Shown piece after piece: positions 1 through 7,005 of a DNA stretch of 34,175 bases (its first letter is position 1; each line of letters begins with the position of its first letter). The position numbers were made by a program, and so were the translations under genes. A model generated the notes under the pieces. It made no database searches. It was not told the origin of the DNA and saw nothing but the letters and a program-made list of their open reading frames with translations. Origin of the DNA: Bacteroidales bacterium (GTDB lineage Bacteria; Bacteroidota; Bacteroidia; Bacteroidales; Lentimicrobiaceae); the NCBI GenBank assembly GCA_024636955.1, contig JAGXGB010000033.1, forward strand, positions 1 to 34,175. Direction: 5' to 3'.

Positions 1-800
1 AATTATACAGTGCCGGTTGGTGTAAGCCTAAGGAGATAGGTGTGAAAAACCCAACCCCCAATCATTACTTTGTTCTAAAGAATACCACCATTTCGGCACT
101 GGCCTATTTTAATGCTATAACAGAGCGAATAGAACGTGTTGAGAAGAAAACGGCATTCAGGATTGTTCCCCGAAATGCCGAGCAGGTATTTGCCATGCAT
201 GCTATCCTGAATCCGGATATCAAGCTGGTAACATTACAAGGTGTTGCCGGAACCGGTAAAACCCTAATAGCACTTGCAGCAGCGCTTGAGCAAAAGCGTA
301 ATTTCAAGCAGGTGTTCCTTGCTAGGCCTATAGTTCCGCTAAGCAATAAGGACTTAGGATTTCTGCCCGGCGACATAAAATCACAGATCAATCCTTACAT
401 GGAACCGCTCAACGATAATCTTAAATTTATCCAAAGCCAGTTCGGTGAAAAAGATAAGGAGTATAAAAATATAACCGACTCACTTGAAAATGAAAAGATA
501 GTAGTGCAGCCACTGGCATATATTAGAGGCCGTAGTATTTCAAATGTGTGTTTTATTGTTGATGAGGCTCAGAACCTTACCCCACATGAAATCAAAACTA
601 TTATAACACGGGCCGGACAAAACACCAAGATCATTTTTACGGGTGATATATACCAGATTGATACACCTTATCTCGATGCACAGAGTAATGGATTGTCATA
701 CCTTATTGACAAGATTAAACATCATGCCATCTATGCACATGTGAGACTTGAAAAAGGGGAGCGATCTGAACTTGCGAATTTGGCTAATGATCTATTGTAA
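1..800 (+). CDS. PhoH-family ATPase, C-terminal part (5' end outside window)
   Basis: The reading frame is open from base 3 with no stop. The residues before the GTG at 42 (LYSAGWCKPKEIG) run smoothly into the PhoH domain, so that GTG is internal rather than a start. Walker A is GVAGTGKT and Walker B is CFIVDEAQNLTP, the classic PhoH pair. The part seen is about 266 residues and matches the ATPase half of the PIN-PhoH (YlaK/PhoH2-like) architecture. In that family the N-terminal PIN domain is a ribonuclease-like module and the PhoH part an ATP-driven RNA helicase-like motor; the PIN half would lie left of the window and is inferred, not seen. The gene is convergent with the following M28 gene, with a hairpin over the junction. 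Confidence 0.88.
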   Translation, partial: LYSAGWCKPKEIGVKNPTPNHYFVLKNTTISALAYFNAITERIERVEKKTAFRIVPRNAEQVFAMHAILNPDIKLVTLQGVAGTGKTLIALAAALEQKRNFKQVFLARPIVPLSNKDLGFLPGDIKSQINPYMEPLNDNLKFIQSQFGEKDKEYKNITDSLENEKIVVQPLAYIRGRSISNVCFIVDEAQNLTPHEIKTIITRAGQNTKIIFTGDIYQIDTPYLDAQSNGLSYLIDKIKHHAIYAHVRLEKGERSELANLANDLL

Positions 801-829
801 GCCTGATTGATCAGGTTGCTGATCAGGCT
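800..829. terminator. Hairpin between convergent PhoH and M28 genes
   Basis: AGCCTGAT at 800-807 is perfectly complementary to ATCAGGCT at 822-829, and a nested CCTGAT/ATCAGG can also form. It begins at the PhoH stop and overlaps the M28 stop (823-825), so it sits where a bidirectional terminator would. There is no U-tract on either side, so termination is only suggested. Confidence 0.45.
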
Positions 830-1830
830 GCTTCGTATACTACAGTTATTACTGTTTGTCCAACGCCTTTTAGGGTTTCTTTGCTTATGTTATCCATATT
901 GTCATCAATTGTATGCCAATGGTCAAAGAAGCCTTTTTCCCGGTCATCCTGGTAATCAATTATGTCGATAGTTGGGATTCTCAGGTTTTCATTAACATAA
1001 ACATGGTCGTCTGTAATACGTCCGGAATTGCGGTTAACAAACAAGTTGCCATATCCTAACCTTTCAGCAGTTTGCCAAACTTTCCTGACAATATTGGGGG
1101 CATAGTATCTTGAATATTGTTCCTGGGTAAAAACAGCGTCTTTAGCGCCAACCATGTCAAGTAAAATGCCAAAACGGGCCGAATATCCAGGAACATGTGG
1201 GTTCTTTGACCAGTGTTGTGAACCAAGGGCCCAGGCATGTTCATAACTACCTTGCAAATCTTGTGGTTCACCATAGTCTTCGGCATCAAAAAAGATGATG
1301 TCAACGCCCAATCCCGGGTTATTGATACTCATAAGGCGGGCAATTTCAAGCAACACTCCAACTCCACTGGCACCATCATTTGCTCCGGGAACCGGTTTCC
1401 TTAAATTATTTTCATCTGTATCATGGTCAGCCCATGGGCGTGAGTCCCAGTGTGCACATAGCAGAATTCTTGATTTAGAATCAGGATTGTAACTGCCAAT
1501 TATGTTGCGTGCATCAAGCATTGTTCCATCAAAAGCTTTGAGCTTGGCTTTTTGCTCCACAACAACAGCGTTGTATCCTTTAAGTGTTGCAACAAGCCAG
1601 TCGCCACATTCCCGGTGTGCTGCAGTATTTGGAACCCTCGGACCAAATGCAACTTGTTTCTCAATAAACATGTATGCTGAGTCAGCATTAAAAACAGGCA
1701 CATTCACAGTTTTTGTTGTTACTGTTTCATCATTCTGCTTTTCAGTTTTAATATTCTGGGAGCATGATGCGGAGATCAGAGTCATGATAAGTATGAAATG
1801 TAATCCTCTGGTAGTTATGTAATTCAACAT
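823..1830 (-). CDS. M28-family zinc enzyme, glutaminyl-cyclase-like lipoprotein
   Basis: 335 residues. The N-terminus has a hydrophobic stretch ending near Cys23 (ISASC), consistent with a loose Bacteroidota lipobox, so a membrane-anchored periplasmic or surface lipoprotein is likely. Family motifs in order are H127-W-D129-S, GAND152GASG, FFDAE184D185YG, TDDH around 273-276, and W305-H306-T. The layout HWDS...WHT.DDN resembles animal-type (type II) glutaminyl cyclases: Asp152, Asp185 and His306 would be zinc ligands and Glu184 the general base. Such enzymes convert N-terminal Gln to pyroglutamate, which fits Bacteroidota, where signal-peptide cleavage often leaves N-terminal Gln (several proteins here are cut before AQ or SQ). 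A related aminopeptidase remains possible. It is transcribed alone and faces PhoH. Confidence 0.8.
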   Translation of the reverse strand: MLNYITTRGLHFILIMTLISASCSQNIKTEKQNDETVTTKTVNVPVFNADSAYMFIEKQVAFGPRVPNTAAHRECGDWLVATLKGYNAVVVEQKAKLKAFDGTMLDARNIIGSYNPDSKSRILLCAHWDSRPWADHDTDENNLRKPVPGANDGASGVGVLLEIARLMSINNPGLGVDIIFFDAEDYGEPQDLQGSYEHAWALGSQHWSKNPHVPGYSARFGILLDMVGAKDAVFTQEQYSRYYAPNIVRKVWQTAERLGYGNLFVNRNSGRITDDHVYVNENLRIPTIDIIDYQDDREKGFFDHWHTIDDNMDNISKETLKGVGQTVITVVYEAA

Positions 1831-1862
1831 TATTTCTGCTTTTATCCTTTAATAATAATAAT

Positions 1863-2045
1863 TTATCTATGAAATCTTTATAACTCAGCTGTATAACTTA
1901 AATAGCTCAGTTGCATATTCTTATTAACTCATCTTAACAATCTTAATAACTCAACTGCGCAATTTAAGTAACTCAGTTGCATAATCATAATTGCGTATCA
2001 ACGAAATTTAAATAGCTCAACCGCTGCTTATCTGTGAAATCTTAA
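1863..2045. repeat. Degenerate ~22-bp tandem repeats, intergenic
   Basis: The 221-base gap between the M28 gene and the histidine kinase holds about six degenerate copies of a unit like TAACTCAGTTGCATAATC, starting near 1881, 1902, 1923, 1947, 1969 and 2010, spaced about 21-24 bp (the last gap about twice that). Near-identical flanks TTATCT(A/G)TGAAATCTT occur at 1863 and 2028. The array is A+T rich with no ORF. It lies downstream of the kinase stop and upstream of the M28 start on the minus strand, so it occupies the M28 leader or promoter zone. Confidence 0.6.
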
Positions 2046-2051
2046 AAGGCA

Positions 2052-3413
2052 TTAAAAATTAAGCCTGAATATTGTGCCCTCTCCCGGCTTTGACTTTACT
2101 GAAATAGAACCTTTATGCAGATGCATTATTTGTCGTGAAAGGCTCAACCCGATACCTGATCCTTCTTTTTTAGATGTAAAGAAAGGCATAAAGATCTTAT
2201 CCAGTATGTCGGGTTTTATGCCATGTCCATTATCTGAAAAATCAATCGTAATTTTGTCGCCTGAACTTATTGCAGCAACCACTTCAATTTGAGGATTACC
2301 GTTTCCTTTAACTGCATCAATTGCGTTAAGGAGCAGGTTAATAAAAACCTGGTCGATCAAATCAGGATCGGCAGTTATCATCAAGTCGTTAGGGAACATT
2401 CTTTTTGCGCATGTTATGCCGTAAGCATCCATTTTAGGCTTTAAAAGAACATGAGCCCGGTCAAATAGTTCGCTAACAGCAAAATATCTGAAATTAGGCC
2501 TCGGAATTCGAGTAAGGTTACGGTAGTTTTCAACAAAAGTTAATAAACCGTGTCCTCTGTTCCTTATAGTAACCAGCGCCTCATTCACACTTTGTATCTC
2601 ATCGTCATCAAGCTCTTTGAGATGGACCGATTCACTGTTGGGGTCATCTTCAAATAAGATATCCTCAACTGTAGATGCCAGAGAAGAGATAGGTGTTATT
2701 GAGTTCATGATTTCATGGGTAAGAACTCTGATTAGATTTTGCCACGATTCAATCTCTTTTTCATCTAATTCACTAGTAATGTTTTGCAAGGAAACCAACA
2801 AGAACTCCTCGCCTCTCATTCGGAACTCAGTGGCATAAATAGCCAGTTGCATAATATCATCTTCAAACGCCAGTTTCACCAAATGCCTATCACCGGCTTT
2901 CATGCCTAAAAGCAGCTCAGGTAATTCAGGTTTTATGTTGGAGAGTTCCTGGATGTACTGTATGTTGTTGATTTTCAAGATTCGCTTGGTAGCATTGTTA
3001 AATATGTCAACCTTGCCATCTTTTTTAAAAGCAAGAATACCTATGTTAACATGCTGTACCACAGTGAGCAGATAGTTATAATGCTCTTCTTTTTCAGCAC
3101 GGTTTTTACGGAATTCAGTGATTACTTCGTTGAAAGCCCTGTTGAGGCCTTCAAACGATCCTCCCAGCGCCCTGTCGCTGAATGAAGTACTAAAATCTGA
3201 ATGCCTGATGCTTTCAAGGAAATGGCTAAGCTTGCGGTTGGTACGTTCAACAAAATAGATAAGGCTGTAAATCTGGGTGATCAAAATGACACCTGCTATA
3301 AAGGAAGTTATCTGATGCTGACTGCTTTGCATAAGCAATATCAACACAACCAGATTAACTGTAATAAGCAAAATTCTGACAGTTACCCAAATCCGAAATT
3401 TCTTAAAGACCAT
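2052..3413 (-). CDS. Membrane sensor histidine kinase (NtrB/NtrY-like)
   Basis: 453 residues. There are two membrane segments (about 10-28 and 37-55) with almost no periplasmic domain, then a HAMP/PAS-like linker (about 60-215) and the kinase core. The phosphoacceptor is His233 in LTHEIMNSITP. The ATP-binding N box is NLLLNAIDA (around 358-367), the G1 box is D394-NGHG, then FMPFFTSKKEGSGIGLSLS. The HE-N/P-rich H box fits kinases paired with sigma-54 activators. The start overlaps the end of the upstream response regulator by 11 bp, so the two are co-translated. With so little outside the membrane, the signal is probably sensed in the membrane or cytoplasm (inference). No missing catalytic residue is seen. 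Confidence 0.93.
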   Translation of the reverse strand: MVFKKFRIWVTVRILLITVNLVVLILLMQSSQHQITSFIAGVILITQIYSLIYFVERTNRKLSHFLESIRHSDFSTSFSDRALGGSFEGLNRAFNEVITEFRKNRAEKEEHYNYLLTVVQHVNIGILAFKKDGKVDIFNNATKRILKINNIQYIQELSNIKPELPELLLGMKAGDRHLVKLAFEDDIMQLAIYATEFRMRGEEFLLVSLQNITSELDEKEIESWQNLIRVLTHEIMNSITPISSLASTVEDILFEDDPNSESVHLKELDDDEIQSVNEALVTIRNRGHGLLTFVENYRNLTRIPRPNFRYFAVSELFDRAHVLLKPKMDAYGITCAKRMFPNDLMITADPDLIDQVFINLLLNAIDAVKGNGNPQIEVVAAISSGDKITIDFSDNGHGIKPDILDKIFMPFFTSKKEGSGIGLSLSRQIMHLHKGSISVKSKPGEGTIFRLNF

Positions 3414-4782
3414 GTTTCTCTATTCTTCTATACAATGAAGCCCGGGTTAGTCCTAATTCCTTGGCTGCTTTACTTATATTTCCACCATGCTTATCAATTA
3501 CTTTCCTTATAAGAAGCTTTTCCCTCTCTTCAAGATTAGTAACCTTTTCAGCTTCTTCATGTTGATCATTATCATCAAGCTGCGAAAGGAAGAAGTCCTG
3601 TGGCTGAAGCACATTGCTCTCGCTCATAATAACAGCACGTTCAACAGAGTGTTGTAGCTCACGGATGTTACCGGGCCATGTATGTTTCTCAAGCCTGCGA
3701 ATTGTTGAAGGATTAATACGCTTCATCGGCATCTTGTACTTCTTACAATAAATAGCAAGGAAATGCTCAACCAGAGGCTGGATATCTTCCAATCTATCGC
3801 GCAAAGGCGGTAATAGCACTTCTACTGTATTAATTCGATATAGCAAATCCTGTCTGAATTTCCCTTCATTAACCATTTGGTATAATGGCATGTTGGTAGC
3901 ACAGATTAATCGAACATCAATAGGTATCTCACGGTTAGTGCCCAGTCTTACAACCTTACGGTTTTGAATAACACTCAACAACTTCGATTGTAAGGCAAAA
4001 GTAAGGTTGCCAATTTCATCCAGAAAGATAGTTCCTCTGTTAGCCGCCTCAAACCTGCCTGCCCGATCTTCTTTCGCATCCGTAAAGGCACCTTTCTTGA
4101 ATCCGAATAATTCACTTTCAAACAAAGTTTCACTTATGGCGCCAAGGTCAACACTAATGAACACTTCATTTCTTCGCGAGGAGGCTTTGTGAATAGCCCT
4201 TGCTATTAATTCTTTTCCAGTGCCATTTTCGCCCAATATCAATACATTGGCTTCTGTTTTAGCTACCTTCTCAACAGTGGCCATTACTTTCTGCATTGGT
4301 GGTGATTGACCAATAAGATTGGTATATCCCTGCTCCTGATCAGCTATCAGTACCTTTTGCTTACTCCTCAAATCATCAATGATCTCATTTGAGTGCCTGA
4401 CTTTCAAATTGGCGGTAATAGTTGCAAGTAGTTTCCTGTTATCCCAGGGTTTTAAAATAAAATTAGTAGCACCTTCTTTTATACCCTGAACTGCCAGCTC
4501 AATGTCACCATATCCGGTAACAAAAATCACAACGGCCAATGGGTCAATCTCAATGATCTTATTAAGCCAGTGAAATCCTTCTTTCCCACTCGTAGCATCC
4601 CGCGAGAAGTTCATATCAAGCAAGATCAGGTCATAGTTTTCTGATTTGAGTAAAGTAGGAATGTTTTCCGGATTCTTTTCTGTGTGAACAATTGTAACAT
4701 GTTGTTTCAGGAAGAGTTTGGCTGCCAGCAAAACATCGGTATCATCATCAACAATAAGAATTTTAGCTTCAATCTTACTCAT
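3403..4782 (-). CDS. NtrC-type sigma-54-dependent response regulator
   Basis: 459 residues in three domains. Receiver (5-125): acidic cluster D12-D14, phosphoacceptor D56 in LLLDMN, T89 and K111. AAA+ domain (about 155-390): Walker A GENGTGK (184-190), sigma-54 contact loop GAFTDA (231-236), Walker B TIFLDEIG with D255-E256, and an arginine-finger region LRDRLEDI. C-terminal Fis-type HTH: ISKAAKELGLTRASLYRRI. It is the first gene of an operon with the histidine kinase and is divergent from the exporter operon. The 219-bp gap holds a perfect palindrome and a sigma-54 promoter facing the exporter, so the exporter is the likely target. The sigma-54 loop reads GAFTDA instead of GAFTGA. Confidence 0.95.
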   Translation of the reverse strand: MSKIEAKILIVDDDTDVLLAAKLFLKQHVTIVHTEKNPENIPTLLKSENYDLILLDMNFSRDATSGKEGFHWLNKIIEIDPLAVVIFVTGYGDIELAVQGIKEGATNFILKPWDNRKLLATITANLKVRHSNEIIDDLRSKQKVLIADQEQGYTNLIGQSPPMQKVMATVEKVAKTEANVLILGENGTGKELIARAIHKASSRRNEVFISVDLGAISETLFESELFGFKKGAFTDAKEDRAGRFEAANRGTIFLDEIGNLTFALQSKLLSVIQNRKVVRLGTNREIPIDVRLICATNMPLYQMVNEGKFRQDLLYRINTVEVLLPPLRDRLEDIQPLVEHFLAIYCKKYKMPMKRINPSTIRRLEKHTWPGNIRELQHSVERAVIMSESNVLQPQDFFLSQLDDNDQHEEAEKVTNLEEREKLLIRKVIDKHGGNISKAAKELGLTRASLYRRIEKHGL

Positions 4783-4892
4783 CGGATTTAAATTTTTGTG
4801 TTCTTTGTCGTATTATAAAAAAACCTCATTGATGCTGCTAAGATACAATATTATGTTCGAAACCGTACAACATTGGTTCGTCATTGAACAAT

Positions 4893-4917
4893 TTTTGTAT
4901 CATCATATGATACAAAA
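4893..4917. promoter_or_regulatory. Perfect palindrome, candidate enhancer (UAS) for the NtrC-type regulator
   Basis: TTTTGTATCAT (4893-4903) and ATGATACAAAA (4907-4917) form perfect 11-bp arms around a 3-base centre. The centre is about 76 bp before the predicted start of transcription from the sigma-54 promoter, a usual place for a bacterial enhancer-binding protein, and about 123 bp from the regulator's own start codon. No U-tract follows and it lies in neither transcript's 3' end, so an operator is more likely than a terminator. Binding by the adjacent regulator is inferred. Confidence 0.65.
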
Positions 4918-4954
4918 CTCTCCAAAGCCTTGTTAATCAGCTAATAGCGTATAT

Positions 4955-4970
4955 TGGCACAGTATTTGGC
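4955..4970 (+). promoter_or_regulatory. Sigma-54 promoter (-24/-12) of exporter operon
   Basis: The bases read TTGGCAC-N5-TTGG, against the consensus TTGGCACG-N4-TTGC. The -25/-24 GG is at 4956-4957 and the -13/-12 pair at 4968-4969, exactly 12 bp apart; only the -12 C is replaced by G. The predicted start near 4981 leaves a leader of about 21 bases to the ATG at 5002. A divergent NtrC-type activator gene and an upstream palindrome strengthen the call. Confidence 0.75.
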
Positions 4971-5001
4971 TTTAATGAAATAATTGCTAAACAAAATTTG
5001 A

Positions 5002-6252
5002 ATGGACCGAGCAATCGAAAAGAAAACCTGGACAACTGGTCGTATACTTACTTTATCCGGTGCTGTTGTCTTAACTGCACTTATCATTTGGATGTTTTTT
5101 ATCAGGGATAATCGCAGTAAGCTATATATTCAAAAGCAACAAGTGACTATCGCAGAAGTGGTGGAAAGTAAATTCCAGGAATTTATCCCTGTGGATGGTG
5201 TGTTACTTCCAAGAAATACAGTTTATATTGATGCTGTGCAGGGTGGCGTGGTTGAGGAGGTGTATGTTGAGGATGGTGCCTTGCTCAAAAAAGGCGATCC
5301 TATACTTAAACTCACCAACGCTAACATGGAGCTTAGCTATATGGATCAGGAAACCAGGATGTATGATGCAATCAACAATCTGGCTAACACGCTTATAAAC
5401 ATCGAGCAGCTTAAATATACAAGGCAGAAAGAGATCATTGAACTTAGTTACCAGATTGATAAGCTGAAAACCGACTTCGGCCGTAAAGAGATGTTTTACA
5501 ACGACCAACTCATTTCAGCCAAAGAATTTGAGGATGCTAAGCGTGATTATGAACATGCAATGAATCAGCTCAACATATCCCTCAAATTAAAAAGACTTGA
5601 TTCAATATCGGGTGTGAGGCAGAGTTCTCAAATCAGTTCTTCAATGGCACGTATGCAAAACAATCTTGAATTGCTGAAGCGAAACATGGATAACATGACT
5701 GTTAAGGCTCCGGGTGAAGGCAAGCTATCCTCATTCAACGTTGAAATAGGTGAAACCAAAACCGCTGGCCAACACCTCGGCCAGATTGATATACCCGGTG
5801 GTTTCAAAGTAAGAGCAAATGTTGACGAAAGATACATATCCAGGATATTCGAAGGCCAGGAAGCTGAGTTTGACATGGGTAAAAAGGTTTATCAGTTAAT
5901 GATTCAAAAGATTTACACTAACGTTTCAAATGGCTCATTCCAAATTGACCTGGTCTTTACCAGCGATGAACCTGAAAATATTAAGCGTGGTCAAACATTG
6001 CAATTAAGGATCAGGTTCTCAGGAGAAACTGACGCTATTACAATACGCCGCGGAGGATTTTACCAGGAAACAGGTGGAAACTGGATATATGTTTTAAGTC
6101 AGGATGGTACTTCAGCTCAAAAAAGAAATATAAAGATCGGACGGCAGAATATTTACTCTTATGAGGTACTTGAAGGCCTTACACCAGGTGAAAAAGTTAT
6201 AGTTTCTTCTTACGAACCTTTCGGCAATAAAGAAAAATTGATATTCAACTGA
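5002..6252 (+). CDS. Membrane fusion protein of a MacAB-like exporter (HlyD family)
   Basis: 416 residues. One N-terminal membrane anchor (about 13-33) follows a short basic cytoplasmic tail. A lipoyl-like half (VQGGVVEEVYVEDGALLKKG, about 79-98) comes next, then a helical hairpin/coiled coil (about 105-225), the second lipoyl half (MTVKAPGEGKLSSFNVEIGE) and beta-barrel and membrane-proximal domains to the end (LTPGEKVIVSSYEPFG). Proteins of this family bridge the inner-membrane transporter and a TolC-like outer-membrane channel; no channel gene lies in the window. It is the first gene of a three-gene operon, 30 bp before the ATPase gene, behind the sigma-54 promoter. No Shine-Dalgarno is evident, as is common in this phylum. 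The substrate is unknown. Confidence 0.9.
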   Translation: MDRAIEKKTWTTGRILTLSGAVVLTALIIWMFFIRDNRSKLYIQKQQVTIAEVVESKFQEFIPVDGVLLPRNTVYIDAVQGGVVEEVYVEDGALLKKGDPILKLTNANMELSYMDQETRMYDAINNLANTLINIEQLKYTRQKEIIELSYQIDKLKTDFGRKEMFYNDQLISAKEFEDAKRDYEHAMNQLNISLKLKRLDSISGVRQSSQISSSMARMQNNLELLKRNMDNMTVKAPGEGKLSSFNVEIGETKTAGQHLGQIDIPGGFKVRANVDERYISRIFEGQEAEFDMGKKVYQLMIQKIYTNVSNGSFQIDLVFTSDEPENIKRGQTLQLRIRFSGETDAITIRRGGFYQETGGNWIYVLSQDGTSAQKRNIKIGRQNIYSYEVLEGLTPGEKVIVSSYEPFGNKEKLIFN

Positions 6253-6282
6253 TAATTCAGTAAACCCTTAAAATAATCGCAC

Positions 6283-7005
6283 ATGAACACAACAATGCTA
6301 AAAACAGTAAATCTTACTAAGATATTCAGAACTGATGAAGTGGAAACTACTGCCCTGCATAATGTTTCTTTTCAAATACAAACAGGTGAATTTGTTGCAA
6401 TCATGGGCCCCTCAGGTTGTGGGAAATCAACCCTTCTAAACATCATCGGATTACTCGACAATCCATCAGGGGGTGATTATTATTTCCTTGGGCAGGAAGT
6501 GTCGAAGTTTACTGAGAAGATGAGGGCTAATTTGAGGAAGAAAAACATTGGTTTTGTGTTTCAAAACTTTAACCTCATTGATGAGCTTAATGTATATGAA
6601 AACGTGGAGTTGCCTCTTATTTATCTTGGTATGAGCTCATCAGAGCGTAAAAAAAGGGTAGAGGCTACACTTGAACAAATGCAAATCATGCATCGCCGCA
6701 AGCACTTCCCACTGCAACTCTCAGGCGGACAACAGCAGCGTGTTGCTGTAGCCAGAGCTGTTGTTGCAAATCCACATCTTATTTTAGCTGATGAGCCTAC
6801 CGGAAACCTTGACTCCGCGCATGGTGAGGAAGTTATGAATTTGCTCGCCCAGTTGAATCAAAACGGTACAACCATAATAATGGTGACCCATTCACAACAT
6901 GATGCTGAATTCAGTCAGCGTATTATTCGCTTGTTTGACGGACAAATAGTTAATGAAAACATAATGAATGTAAAGCCTGGGATTTCTACCCAGAATGCAC
7001 TATGA
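6283..7005 (+). CDS. ABC exporter ATPase (MacB/LolD type)
   Basis: 240 residues, normal length for a stand-alone ATPase of the MacB/LolD group. Walker A is GPSGCGKST, the Q-loop VFQNFNL, the signature [14 protein letters not shown], Walker [14 protein letters not shown] and the H-loop MVTHS, all intact. The DEPTGNLD form is the hallmark of ATPases that pair with FtsX-type permeases. Its stop overlaps the permease start as ATGA (7002-7005), so translation is coupled. This type powers substrate extrusion from the periplasm by mechanotransmission rather than channel transport (family knowledge). Confidence 0.95.
   Translation: MNTTMLKTVNLTKIFRTDEVETTALHNVSFQIQTGEFVAIMGPSGCGKSTLLNIIGLLDNPSGGDYYFLGQEVSKFTEKMRANLRKKNIGFVFQNFNLIDELNVYENVELPLIYLGMSSSERKKRVEATLEQMQIMHRRKHFPLQLSGGQQQRVAVARAVVANPHLILADEPTGNLDSAHGEEVMNLLAQLNQNGTTIIMVTHSQHDAEFSQRIIRLFDGQIVNENIMNVKPGISTQNAL

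Noticed and set aside
42..44. GTG at 42 as the start of the PhoH gene
   Set aside because: The frame stays open to base 3 and reads as coherent linker sequence, so the gene begins outside the window.
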